From the NCBI RefSeq assembly GCF_026712205.1, contig NZ_JAPPUW010000009.1, positions 124,001 through 188,000 on the forward strand: a DNA stretch of 64,000 bases. The letters are read 5' to 3'. Positions within the stretch are counted from its first letter, which is position 1. The number at the start of each line of letters is the position of its first letter. This stretch comes from Pelomonas aquatica (GTDB taxonomy: Bacteria; Pseudomonadota; Gammaproteobacteria; Burkholderiales; Burkholderiaceae_C). Below are positions 45,582-53,959 of this stretch, piece after piece. The notes under the pieces are model-generated. The model worked only from the letters and a program-made list of their open reading frames with translations. It had not been told where the DNA came from and searched no databases. Position numbers and translations under genes: made by a program.

Positions 45582-46294
45582 CAGTCCTCGCTCGTCTCTT
45601 CGGCGTCTTGCTCGGTGCGGGCGGCCTGGATGGCGGCCAGCGCGGGCGCGGCGGTGGCGTCGGTCGCGCGGGCCAGCACGTCGGCCAGCGCGCCGTCGAG
45701 GATGCGCGGCGCGAGCTGGTCGTAGTCCAGCAGCAGGTCCAGCAGCGGGCCTTCGGCGATGTCTTCGCCACGGCGGGTGATGAAGCCGTGGTTCTCCAGC
45801 CGCCTGAGGTTGGTGTCCAGGCGGGTCTTCTTGCCGAGCTGGTCGCCGAAGTCGGCCAGCAGGCTGCGATAGCTGAGCACCGGCGACACGTTGGCGCCGG
45901 CCGGCAGCGGCTTGTCGGCGGCGAACATCTCGCCCTGCTGCTCGCCTGCGGCGTCCGCGCGGTTGAGCTGGCGCTGGCGCTTGGGCAGCACGATGAGGCT
46001 CCACAGCACCACCAGCAGCGACACGCCATCGCGCGGCAGCTCCAGGTTGTTGTTGGCCGACAGCCCCGACTCGCCGAACACGGCGCTCTCGGCCGGCCGC
46101 AGCAGCGCGACGCTGACATGCTCGGCATAGACGTTGTCCACCAGCTTCAGGCCCACGCCGGCCAGCCGGGCCGTGACGGCGGCCCACAGGTCCGCGTCGA
46201 TCAACGCCCGCTTGACCAGGGGATGGGTGCGGGGCAGCCAGCGGCGCGCCAGCAACTGGGCCGCGAGGCTCGCGGCATCGTCGAGTGCATTCAT
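45581..46294 (-). CDS. jetB: Wadjet subunit JetB (DUF4194, MukE/MksE-like)
   Basis: 237 residues, no membrane segment. The central region with YAEHVSVALLRPAESAVFGE, LELPRDGVSLLVVLWSLIVLPKRQ and KKTRLDTNLRRLENHGFITRR matches DUF4194, tandem winged helices that act as the KITE subunit beside the kleisin JetA. The C-terminal 40 residues are acidic and Ala-rich. Start ATG overlaps the jetA stop by 4 bp; stop shares a base with the jetC ATG. Assignment rests on family pattern plus its place between jetA and jetC. Confidence 0.87.
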   Translation of the reverse strand: MNALDDAASLAAQLLARRWLPRTHPLVKRALIDADLWAAVTARLAGVGLKLVDNVYAEHVSVALLRPAESAVFGESGLSANNNLELPRDGVSLLVVLWSLIVLPKRQRQLNRADAAGEQQGEMFAADKPLPAGANVSPVLSYRSLLADFGDQLGKKTRLDTNLRRLENHGFITRRGEDIAEGPLLDLLLDYDQLAPRILDGALADVLARATDATAAPALAAIQAARTEQDAEETSED

Positions 46295-47589
46295 TCGGAT
46301 TCGCTCAGGAGGTCGCCGCGGCTCATCCAGGCCACGAAGCGGTCATCGATTTCGCCCTGCTCGGCGCTCCAGCGCACCCGCCAGGGCTGGCGGGCCATGT
46401 CGCCGGTGGCGCCCTTGAGATGGCGGGCCTGCGGGTCGCCCAGCAGCGGCAGCAACTGCGCACGATAGGCGGCGGCGGCGTAGCTGCCGCCCAGCACGGC
46501 GGGTCCGACGGGCTGGGTACCCAGGCCCTGGGCCGTCCAGCCGTCCAGCAGCGCCTGCAGCGCGCCCAGCTCGGGCGGCAGGCTCAGCACCTCCAGGCGG
46601 CCGTCGGGCGCGGCCTGGGGGTTGGGCAGACCGACGGCATCGGCGGGCCTGGGGCGGTCGCGCTCGAACTCGGCCTCGGCACCGTCCACCAGCTCCTGCG
46701 CGGCCACCATCACGGGCTGCACGGCGGTGGACAGCACCTCGCCCAGCAGCAGGTCGAGCCGGGGCATGCGCTGCAGCCACTGGCGCAGGTCGGTGGTCGT
46801 CACGCCGGTGGAGCCCAGCGTCACGCGCTGGCGGTCGGCCTGCTGCAGCGCGCGGTTGAACTGGCTGGCCATGACCAGCAGGCTGGCCTGGGCGCTGGCG
46901 AGGTCGCGCGCCAGCCGCTCCAGCCGCGCGTGGCCGCTGGCCTGGGCCTGCTCGATGATGGCCTTGACGGCGTCGCTGGCGCGGTCCACCAGGGCCATGG
47001 CGCGCTCGAAGCGGGCATTGGCACGGCGCAGCTCGAACTCGCTGCCGCTGGCCATCGCGTCGGCGAACTCCTCGCGCAGCCGCGCGAGCTGGGCCTGCAG
47101 CATGTTCAGCTGCTGCGGCTCCAACAGGCCCAGTTGATGGGCACCGGCGACGCCGGCCAGCAGCGCGGCCAGGTCGTCGTCGGGGCCAGCGGCATCGGCC
47201 GTGAGCGGCTGCAGCATGCCGACGACCGACTGCGCCAGCGGCGCGATGGCATAGGTCTGCGTGGAGGCGTCCCAGTGCAGCAGGCCGGCGTCGCGCAGAC
47301 GCTTGAGCACCGTCTCCAGCGCGTCGTCGCGGACATGGTGGAAATGGCGGTTCAGCTCGTCGCGGGCCAGCCGCGCGGCCGGCAGCGCCATCAGCTCCAG
47401 GAACACCCACACGCGCAGCCGCACCCAGGCGGCCTCGCCGCCGAACAGCGCGCGCTGCGCGGCCAGCAGGGCCTCGTGGCGCTCCAGCTGCCACCACAGC
47501 AGCGAGTCCACCGGCGCGCCGCCGTCGCGGAAGAACTCGTCGGGCGAGCGCGAGTCGTCGAGGGCGGAGGTGGGACGAAGGTCGGACAT
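46291..47589 (-). CDS. jetA: Wadjet kleisin subunit JetA (DUF3375, MukF/MksF-like)
   Basis: 432 residues. An N-terminal winged-helix region (LLWWQLERHEALLAAQRALFGG; RLRDAGLLHWDASTQTYAIAP) leads into a long helical middle (about 150-290) with ARFERAMALVDRASDAVKAI, then a C-terminal domain that would contact the JetC head. This is the architecture of the DUF3375/MukF-like kleisin. ATG at 47589 is chosen because the upstream extension to 47742 lacks family similarity and runs over the start region of the divergent gene at 47690. It is the first gene of the system. A -10-like GATAAT lies about 18 bp before it; no good -35 was seen. Confidence 0.86.
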   Translation of the reverse strand: MSDLRPTSALDDSRSPDEFFRDGGAPVDSLLWWQLERHEALLAAQRALFGGEAAWVRLRVWVFLELMALPAARLARDELNRHFHHVRDDALETVLKRLRDAGLLHWDASTQTYAIAPLAQSVVGMLQPLTADAAGPDDDLAALLAGVAGAHQLGLLEPQQLNMLQAQLARLREEFADAMASGSEFELRRANARFERAMALVDRASDAVKAIIEQAQASGHARLERLARDLASAQASLLVMASQFNRALQQADRQRVTLGSTGVTTTDLRQWLQRMPRLDLLLGEVLSTAVQPVMVAAQELVDGAEAEFERDRPRPADAVGLPNPQAAPDGRLEVLSLPPELGALQALLDGWTAQGLGTQPVGPAVLGGSYAAAAYRAQLLPLLGDPQARHLKGATGDMARQPWRVRWSAEQGEIDDRFVAWMSRGDLLSESE

Positions 47590-47689
47590 GGGGCGCGGAT
47601 TATCGTCGGCGTCATTCAGGCGCTTTGAGTGCTGCCGGCGGCCGGCTTGAACCCCGGGAGCGCGACGCTGGCCTAATCTGGAGCCCATC

Positions 47690-48481
47690 ATGAGACAGCC
47701 CACCTTCTTTCTCTCCCACGGCGGCGGCCCCTGGCCCTTCATGGACGGCGACTACCGCCAGGCCCACGCGAAGCTGGAAGCCTCGCTGCAGGCCCTGCCG
47801 GCCACGCTGCCCGAGCGGCCGAAGGCGATCCTGATGATCTCGGCCCACTGGGAGGAGCCCGCCTTCACGGTGATGACCTCGCCCGCGCCGGGCATGCTCT
47901 ACGACTACGGCGGCTTCCCGCCCCACACCTACGAGGTGGTCTACCCGGCCCCGGGCGACCCGGCGCTGGCCGAGCGCGTCGCCGGCCTGATCGAGGCCGC
48001 CGGCCTGCCGGCCGCGCGCAACGCCCAGCGCGGCTTCGACCACGGCGCCTTCTGCACGCTGGTGCCGATGTATCCGGACGCCGGCGTGCCGGTCGTGCAG
48101 CTGTCGCTGAAGCGCGGCCTGGACCCGGCCGAGCACCTGGCCCTGGGCCGGGCGCTGAGCCCCCTACGCGACGAGGGCGTGCTGATCCTGGGCAGCGGCT
48201 TCAGCTTCCACAACCTGCGGCTCTACAACGAGGCCGGGCGTGCGCCTTCGGCCCAGTTCGACGCCTGGCTGCAGGCCGCCCTGCCCTCGGTCGACGGCCG
48301 CGCCGAGCGCCTGCAGGCCTGGGCCGAGGCGCCCGCGGCACGCCTTGCCCACCCGCGCGAGGAGCATCTGCTGCCGCTGATGGTCGCCGCCGGCGCGGCC
48401 GAAGGCGATGCCGCAAGCTGCAGCTACCGTGAGACGGATTTCCTGGGCGGCGTGACGGCTTCGAGCTTCCGCTTCGGCTGA
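47690..48481 (+). CDS. ygiD: DODA-type class III extradiol dioxygenase (YgiD-like)
   Basis: 263 residues. The metal ligands of the LigB/DODA superfamily are visible: FFLSHGGGPWPFMDG, MISAHWEEP, RGFDHGAFC and GSGFSFHNLR. E. coli YgiD opens L-DOPA at the 4,5 bond, and plant homologues make betalamic acid; a natural bacterial substrate is not known. Length and motif order match the family throughout. Divergent from jetA with a 100-bp gap. The ATG has TCTGGAG upstream. Confidence 0.9.
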   Translation: MRQPTFFLSHGGGPWPFMDGDYRQAHAKLEASLQALPATLPERPKAILMISAHWEEPAFTVMTSPAPGMLYDYGGFPPHTYEVVYPAPGDPALAERVAGLIEAAGLPAARNAQRGFDHGAFCTLVPMYPDAGVPVVQLSLKRGLDPAEHLALGRALSPLRDEGVLILGSGFSFHNLRLYNEAGRAPSAQFDAWLQAALPSVDGRAERLQAWAEAPAARLAHPREEHLLPLMVAAGAAEGDAASCSYRETDFLGGVTASSFRFG

Positions 48482-48483
48482 GC

Positions 48484-50967
48484 TCAGTCGCCGGGCAGCG
48501 TGAGCACCTGCAGCAGTTCGATGCGTGCGGCATTCAACGCGCCGCCGCTGCCGCCGGGGCCGCCATAGCTGGCGTTGGACTGCAGATAGCTCATGTTGAA
48601 GAAGTCGAGCAGCTCGGCGCGGTAGCGCCCCGCCGGCAGCGCGACCCTGAGCATCGTCGACAGCCGCGTCGGATGCCCGCCGTCGCGCGGTTCGACATGC
48701 GGCATCTGGACGACGCCCCGCGCCACCTCCTGCCCCTGGGTGTCGAGCACGCGCAGGATCTTGACCGCATTGGTCACGCCGGTCTGGGTCTCGTGGGCAT
48801 GGTTGTCGTAGAGCAGTTCGAGGCCGACGGGTCCATCAGCCTCGCGGACGAACCAGTCGCCCGGCGCAAGCCGCTGCAGCGCGCCGGCCTCCAGGCGCAC
48901 CGGCTCGCTGAGATGGGAGCGGTGGCCGGACCCGGCGCCGACGGCCTCGACCGCGTAGACATGGACCACGCCCGGCTGGGCGGAGCGGTCGGTCCAGCGG
49001 GTCTGCCGCAGGTCGGCGGCGAGCAGGCGGCCGTCGCGATAGATGTTGAACCGCAGCGCCTCGCGGCTCGTCGGCGCCTCGAAGCGCAGGGCCACGCCGC
49101 CGTCGGCCTCGGCCGCGATCGAGAGCTGGCGCGGTGCATCCGGCGCGAACACGCGTGCCTCGTTGCGATCCAGCGGGTCGACGCTGGCAACCTGCGTGAT
49201 GCGCACGTCGCCGGGCTCGGCCGCCGCGAAGCCGACCTCGATGCGATTGAGCCCGGGCAACAGTTGCTGCGCGCCGATCACGCCGCTCACGACGCGCCCG
49301 TTCAGCAGGACCTGCCGGACCGGGTAATGCGCCGGGCCGGCGCCGGCCGCGGGCAGCGGCGGCAGGGCCAGCACGATCTCCACGCGGTGGCCGCGCCAGC
49401 GCAGGCCGGACAGGCGAGCCTGCTCGCCGTCGCCCAGCGCGCGCCGCGAGGCCGTGGTCAGGAAGGGCGCGATGCGCAGCCCGTCGCCGCCCACCTGCCA
49501 GCCGAAGACGCTCTCGGCGACGGCGCTCAGATAGGCGCCCACCGACCACAGCTGCCGCCGCGAATTGATGACCGGCCCGTCGTCGAAGCGCGGCCGGGCG
49601 GTCAGCCATTCGAGGTTCTCCATGTTCGACAGGTTCAGCGCCGCGGCGCGGAACAGCGAGTCGAAGGCATGCCCGGCGACGGCGCTGTTGCCGACGTGCG
49701 CGGCGGCGCGCAGCGCATAGGCGCTGACGAAGGGCCAGATCGCACGGTTGTGATAGACCGGCACGCCCGGCTGCTGCGGCGCGATCACCGGCGCACCGAA
49801 GGGTGCATGCGGGTAGCGGGCCAGCGCCTGCGCGGCCCGCTGCGGCGGCGCCACGCCGCTGAGCACCGCCAGCGCCGTGCCGAGCAGATCGAATTTGTGC
49901 AGCGCGATCGGCCGGGCGTCGTCGCTGGTCAGGCTGGCGTACTGCCGCTCGTCCTCGAGCCAGAACACGCGGTCGATCGCCGCCTGCAGCTGGTCGGCCC
50001 AGCCGGCATAACGCGCCGCCGTGGCGGCATCGCCCTCGGCCGCGAACAACTGGGCCAGCAGGCGCAGCGCCTGGTAGTGCGACACATTGGTCGACAGCGC
50101 ACGCGAGCCGGCCATGCGCGCCAGCTGGTCGGTGATCCAGGGCGCATAGCTCTGCACGCGCCAGTCGAGGAAGGACTGCTCGCCGCCGTACAGGCCCGAG
50201 GCGGCGTCGAAGGCGGCGAGCCGGTCGGCTTCGACGGTGCCCTGCAGGGACGCCCGGGCCTGCGCGGCAAAGGCCTTGCGCTCTGGCCCGTCGAGGTTGT
50301 CCAGCACGCTACGCGCGGCCCAGGCCCAGCTCACCCGGTCCGTGCTGACCGGCCAGCTGCCGCCCGAACCCGTGTCCTGCACGATCTGGGTGCTGCCGGC
50401 CGGCAGGCCCGGCACGGTGGCCAGGCCGGCGCGCCAGCCGCTGGTCTTGAACAGCAGCGAGGTCGCGCTGCGCTGCGGGTCGAACCAGGCCAGGCCCAGG
50501 TCCGTGGCGTAGGCGAGGTCGCGCGTCCAGACGTAATGCCAGAACTCGCCGGTCTGGAAGCAGCGGCAGGCGATGGGCCGGCCGCCGTTGTAGGCCGCGT
50601 CGCGGATCTCGTCGACGCTGTTCAGCCGCGCGTCGTCGACGGCCATCGCGAACAGCGCGTCGAACAGCGCACTGGGCGAATGGACCTGGGGCGCGTCGCC
50701 CCGCTCGTCCACGACCCGCTGCTGCGCCGCGCCATCGCGCTGGGCCTGGGTCGAGTGCAGCGTGAACCGGCGCTCGCCATCGGGCCGCAGCATCGTGTCG
50801 ACCGACACGGTCTCGTCGGGGCTTTTCGGTTCTGTCGGGTAGGCGGGGAATGTCTGCTTCATGGGGGCACCGGGTGCCGCGAGAACGGCCAAGGGCATCA
50901 ACAGCGCAACGACGGCCCGGCGGGCGATGGCAGCGGCCTTGGGCACGGAGGGTCTGCGAGGGGGCAT
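48484..50967 (-). CDS. Secreted (alpha/alpha)6 six-hairpin glycosidase-like protein
   Basis: 827 residues with a signal peptide (VVALLMPLAVLAAPG). The middle (about 100-520) is helical with FWHYVWTRDLAYATDLGLAWF, GGSWPVSTDRVSWAW, YHNRAIWPFVSAYALRAA and WLTARPRFDDGPVINSRRQLWSVGAYLSAV, patterns of amylo-alpha-1,6-glucosidase/rhamnosidase-like six-hairpin enzymes. The last 280 residues are beta-rich, with a Fn3-like segment (LRFNIYRDGRLLAAD). WTRD and the later Glu/Asp residues are candidate catalytic sites. I cannot place it in a GH family. ATG 50967 is used rather than TTG 50970. No sugar transporter is nearby. Confidence 0.75.
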   Translation of the reverse strand: MPPRRPSVPKAAAIARRAVVALLMPLAVLAAPGAPMKQTFPAYPTEPKSPDETVSVDTMLRPDGERRFTLHSTQAQRDGAAQQRVVDERGDAPQVHSPSALFDALFAMAVDDARLNSVDEIRDAAYNGGRPIACRCFQTGEFWHYVWTRDLAYATDLGLAWFDPQRSATSLLFKTSGWRAGLATVPGLPAGSTQIVQDTGSGGSWPVSTDRVSWAWAARSVLDNLDGPERKAFAAQARASLQGTVEADRLAAFDAASGLYGGEQSFLDWRVQSYAPWITDQLARMAGSRALSTNVSHYQALRLLAQLFAAEGDAATAARYAGWADQLQAAIDRVFWLEDERQYASLTSDDARPIALHKFDLLGTALAVLSGVAPPQRAAQALARYPHAPFGAPVIAPQQPGVPVYHNRAIWPFVSAYALRAAAHVGNSAVAGHAFDSLFRAAALNLSNMENLEWLTARPRFDDGPVINSRRQLWSVGAYLSAVAESVFGWQVGGDGLRIAPFLTTASRRALGDGEQARLSGLRWRGHRVEIVLALPPLPAAGAGPAHYPVRQVLLNGRVVSGVIGAQQLLPGLNRIEVGFAAAEPGDVRITQVASVDPLDRNEARVFAPDAPRQLSIAAEADGGVALRFEAPTSREALRFNIYRDGRLLAADLRQTRWTDRSAQPGVVHVYAVEAVGAGSGHRSHLSEPVRLEAGALQRLAPGDWFVREADGPVGLELLYDNHAHETQTGVTNAVKILRVLDTQGQEVARGVVQMPHVEPRDGGHPTRLSTMLRVALPAGRYRAELLDFFNMSYLQSNASYGGPGGSGGALNAARIELLQVLTLPGD

Positions 50968-51060
50968 CAAGGTGGCGCATTCTCAAAGGCCGCCCGTTAC
51001 ATCGCAACTTCAAGCGGCGCCGGCCATCGCCGACACTGGCGCCCCACAACCGGACCACCC

Positions 51061-51747
51061 ATGAGCCCTGCCCCCGCCCCAACGCCGATCATGGCCCTGA
51101 TCCAGGCGCTGGCCGCCAGCCACCGCGGCGGCAGGCTGCTGAGCGCCGCGGACGGGGTGCACGCCGTGCGCGACGAGGCCGATGCCTATGCCGTGCAGGA
51201 CGGCGTCGCCGCCGCGCTGGGCTGGCCGCCGAACCGATGGAAGTCGGGCGTTGCCGGCCCGCAGGGGCCGTTCAGCCATTCGTCGGTGGCCCCGGTCGCC
51301 GGCACGGCCCTGCTGGGCGTGGAGGCCGAGGTGGCGCTGCGCGTCGACGCCAATGGCCGGCCCGAGGCCATGTGCATCCCCGTCGAGTTGGTGGCCTCGC
51401 GCTGGGCCGAAGGCCTGGACGCCCCCGCGCTGCTGCGCATGGCCGACTTCCAATCCAATGCCGGCCTGCTGCTGGGCCCCTGGCAGCCTTTCCAGACGCT
51501 GGACTGGGCGCATCTGGAATGGCGCCTCGCGCTGCCCGGCCAGCCCGACGTGGTGCGCCGCGGCGGGCATTCGCTGGCCGATCCGGCCGGCGTGCTGCCG
51601 GCCTGGTTCAGGCATGCGACGCGCAATGGCCACCAAATCGCGCCCGGCACCGTCGTGACGACGGGCGCCTGGGGCGGGCTGCATGTGATCAGCGGCCCCG
51701 CGCACGGCAGGCTGAGCATCGAGGGCCTTGGCGAGTTCGTTTTCTAG
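51061..51747 (+). CDS. Fumarylacetoacetate hydrolase/2-keto-4-pentenoate hydratase family protein
   Basis: 228 residues. The helical N-terminus (MALIQALAASHRGGRLLSAADGVHAV) and EADAYAVQDGVAAALG match MhpD-type hydratases; LLGVEAEVALRV supplies the Glu-x-Glu metal ligands, and GTVVTTGAWGGLHVISG is the conserved C-terminal loop. The expected reaction is hydration or decarboxylation of a 2-oxo-pentenoate-like acid from aromatic breakdown. No pathway partners are adjacent. Convergent with the next gene over a shared CTAG. Confidence 0.85.
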   Translation: MSPAPAPTPIMALIQALAASHRGGRLLSAADGVHAVRDEADAYAVQDGVAAALGWPPNRWKSGVAGPQGPFSHSSVAPVAGTALLGVEAEVALRVDANGRPEAMCIPVELVASRWAEGLDAPALLRMADFQSNAGLLLGPWQPFQTLDWAHLEWRLALPGQPDVVRRGGHSLADPAGVLPAWFRHATRNGHQIAPGTVVTTGAWGGLHVISGPAHGRLSIEGLGEFVF

Positions 51748-52349
51748 AACGGCCGCCGCACCGCCCACTCGCGCAGCGGCGTGAACAGCAGCGCAAAGCC
51801 CAGCACATTCAGCACCACGGTCAGCCAGAAGAGGCGGCGAAAAGCCGGCTTGGCGCTCTTGTGGCGCAGCAGCTCCTGGGCGAGCAGCGCGCCCGGCCAG
51901 CCGCAGAGCAGGGCCAGGCCGTGCAGCGTGTTCTCGGCCACGCGCCAGCCGCCGAGCCGCGCGGCCCGCTTGTCCAGCGCGTAGACGATGAAGGTCGCCA
52001 TGCTCATGGCCGAGTAGACGCCCCAGACCGGATTCGGCACGCCCCACAGCAGATGGCAGGCCAGCACGAAAGCCGCGAAGCCCGGCACCAGCAACAGCAC
52101 GCGGCCGTGGTCGCGCGCCTTCGGCATCGGGGACATGGGCCTGGGCTCCAGGCTGCGCACGTGCTGGGCGCGGCGCTTGCCCTGGGCGTCGCGGCCCTCG
52201 CGGTAGCCGAGCCGCTCGCCGACGAAGGGCCGCTGGGGCCGCGGGCCGAAGGCCTGGATGTGGACGAAGAGCCTGGGCGTGCCGTCGTCGGGCGTGATGA
52301 AGCCATAGCCCTTGGCGTCGTCCCATTGCGTGAGCCGGCCCCGCGTCAT
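51744..52349 (-). CDS. Cold-shock domain fused to DUF1294 membrane domain
   Basis: 201 residues. Residues 1-65 form a cold-shock-like domain: GRLTQWDDAKGYGFITPDDGTPRLFVHIQAF, with the RNP1-like GYGFI and RNP2-like LFVHI nucleic-acid motifs. Residues 85-200 are the DUF1294 membrane part with four hydrophobic segments and AENTLHGLALLCGWPGALLAQELLRHKSAKP, the family hallmark. Such fusions are widespread in Proteobacteria but unexplained. ATG overlaps the LysR stop by 4 bp. Confidence 0.9.
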   Translation of the reverse strand: MTRGRLTQWDDAKGYGFITPDDGTPRLFVHIQAFGPRPQRPFVGERLGYREGRDAQGKRRAQHVRSLEPRPMSPMPKARDHGRVLLLVPGFAAFVLACHLLWGVPNPVWGVYSAMSMATFIVYALDKRAARLGGWRVAENTLHGLALLCGWPGALLAQELLRHKSAKPAFRRLFWLTVVLNVLGFALLFTPLREWAVRRPF

Positions 52350-53221
52350 CGCGCCTCCGCCAGATGCGCCTTCAGCGCGGCGATGGCATGGCGCACCTTG
52401 GCCGGCTGGGCGTCCCGCTGCGGCGTCAGCGCCCAGACGGGCAGCTCGGGCAGGACCAGCTCGGTGTCCACGCGCAGCAGGCGGCCGGCGGCGACGGCCT
52501 CGGCCACGTCCTCGTCGCCCAGCGGCGCCAGGCCGAGGCCGGCCTCGCAGAGCTGCTGCAGCGTCAGCTGGTTGTTGCTGGTGTAGCGCGGCGTGACGCT
52601 CAGGTCCGAGCCCGGCAGGCGGCGCGCGGTGTCGGTGCCGTCCTGCAGCATCAGCCAGTCGGCCTGGCGCAGCGCGTCCGGCGTGGCCGGCACGCCGCGC
52701 TGCGCGAGATAGGCCGGCGCGGCATAGAGGCCGGTGTGCAGGCTGCCGATGCGCTGGGCCACCCAGCTGCTGTCCGGCAGGCGACCGAAGCGGATGGCGA
52801 GGTCGATGCGGTGGGCGACGAGGTCGGTGAAGCCGTCCTCCACCTGCAGATGCAGGCGCAGCCTCGGATGCGCCGCCAGCAGCGGCGCCAGCGCCGGCCC
52901 CGCCTGGCGGCCGAAGCCGACCGTCATCGCGATGCGCAGCTCGCCCTCCGGCGCGTCGCGCAGCTGCGCGAGCTGGGCCTGGGCGGCCTCGGCGGCGGCC
53001 ACCATGGCCGCGCAGCCGGCGTGGAAGCGCTCGCCGGCCGGCGTCAGGCTGAGCTTGCGCGTGGAGCGGTGCAGCAGCGTGACGCCCATGTCCTTCTCCA
53101 GCGCCCTCACCTGCTGGCTGACGGCCGAGGTGCTGGTGCGCAGCTGCCGGGCCGCCGCGGCAAAGCTGCCGTGGCGCACCACGGCGGCAAGCACCGCCAT
53201 GCGTTTGAGCTGGTCGAGCAT
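52346..53221 (-). CDS. LysR-family regulator
   Basis: 291 residues. The helix-turn-helix lies at about 3-62 ([34 protein letters not shown]) and the effector domain at about 90-290, with EGELRIAMTVGFGRQAGPALAPLL and HRIDLAIRFGRLPDSSWVAQRIG as in the AaeR/PA0477-like subgroup. It diverges from the NAD(P)-binding protein gene at 53321, its likely target, across a gap with a perfect 14-bp palindrome. Inducer unknown. Confidence 0.9.
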   Translation of the reverse strand: MLDQLKRMAVLAAVVRHGSFAAAARQLRTSTSAVSQQVRALEKDMGVTLLHRSTRKLSLTPAGERFHAGCAAMVAAAEAAQAQLAQLRDAPEGELRIAMTVGFGRQAGPALAPLLAAHPRLRLHLQVEDGFTDLVAHRIDLAIRFGRLPDSSWVAQRIGSLHTGLYAAPAYLAQRGVPATPDALRQADWLMLQDGTDTARRLPGSDLSVTPRYTSNNQLTLQQLCEAGLGLAPLGDEDVAEAVAAGRLLRVDTELVLPELPVWALTPQRDAQPAKVRHAIAALKAHLAEAR

Positions 53222-53242
53222 GAAGTTTTTCTAAACAGTGTT

Positions 53243-53256
53243 CGCGTTCGAACGCG
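53243..53256. promoter_or_regulatory. Palindrome between divergent LysR and SDR genes
   Basis: Perfect 14-bp palindrome CGCGTTCGAACGCG, 22 bp before the LysR start. LysR proteins usually bind a dyad in the divergent gap and repress themselves while controlling the neighbour. The position fits; the TTCGAA core is not of the usual T-N11-A form, so this remains a candidate. Confidence 0.42.
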
Positions 53257-53320
53257 TCTTATCAATCCATTGTGAAGCACAAACAATCAGGACATCGAAA
53301 CCCTGATGATGGAGAGCCCC

Positions 53321-53959
53321 ATGAACATCGCCCTGATCGGCGCCACCGGCTTTGTCGGCAAGGCCCTGCTGGAAGAACTGCTGAGCCGCGGCCACCAGGT
53401 GCGCGCGCTGCAGCGCGACGCCACCAAGCTGGCCGCCCGCCCCGGCCTGGAGGTGCGCTCGGTGGACGTGCTGGCCACGCCCAAGCTCGCGGCTGAGCTG
53501 CAGGGCGTGGACGCCGTCGTCAGCGCCTTCAACGCCGGCTGGGGCAACCCCAATCTGCACGACGACTTCCTGCGTGGCAGCGACGCGATCGCCGCCGCCA
53601 CACGCGATGCCGGCGTGCGCCTGCTGGTCGTGGGCGGCGCGGGCAGCCTGTTCATCGGCGGCCAGCAACTCGTCGACTCGCCGCAGTTCCCGGCCGAATG
53701 GAAGCAGGGCGCGCTGGCCGCCCGCGAGGCGCTGAACCGCCTGCGCGCCGACCAGAGCACGCTGGACTGGACCTTCGTGTCGCCCGCCATGCATCTGGAG
53801 CCCGGCGAGCGCAGCGGCAAGTTCCGCCTCGGCGGCGAGGCGCCGGTGTTCGACGCCCAGGGCGAGAGCCGCATCACGGTGACCGACCTGGCCGCCGCCA
53901 TCGTCAACGAGATCGAGTCGCCGCAGCACCGCCGCGGCCGCTTCACCGCGGGCTACTGA
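53321..53959 (+). CDS. Atypical SDR NAD(P)-binding protein (YwnB/BVR-B-like)
   Basis: 212 residues. MNIALIGATGFVGKALLEELLSRGH is the dinucleotide-binding GxxGxxG motif of atypical short-chain dehydrogenases. VVGGAGSLFIGGQQLVDSPQFP and LDWTFVSPAMHLEPGERSGKFRLG are typical for NAD(P)H-binding proteins of the NmrA/BVR-B group. Many are quinone or flavin reductases; substrate unknown. ATG 53321 with GGAGAG upstream is chosen over 53306. Divergent from a LysR regulator. The 3' end overlaps the next gene by 7 bp. Confidence 0.87.
   Translation: MNIALIGATGFVGKALLEELLSRGHQVRALQRDATKLAARPGLEVRSVDVLATPKLAAELQGVDAVVSAFNAGWGNPNLHDDFLRGSDAIAAATRDAGVRLLVVGGAGSLFIGGQQLVDSPQFPAEWKQGALAAREALNRLRADQSTLDWTFVSPAMHLEPGERSGKFRLGGEAPVFDAQGESRITVTDLAAAIVNEIESPQHRRGRFTAGY

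Noticed and set aside
41778-45725. 1315-codon plus-strand frame opposite jetC/jetD
   Set aside because: Composition is that of antisense translation (Arg/Ala/Gln-rich), with no domain; jetC and jetD are clear on the minus strand.
47590-47742. N-terminal extension of jetA to 47742
   Set aside because: It would overlap the divergent ygiD start by 53 bp and adds 51 residues unlike the family; ATG 47589 fits better.
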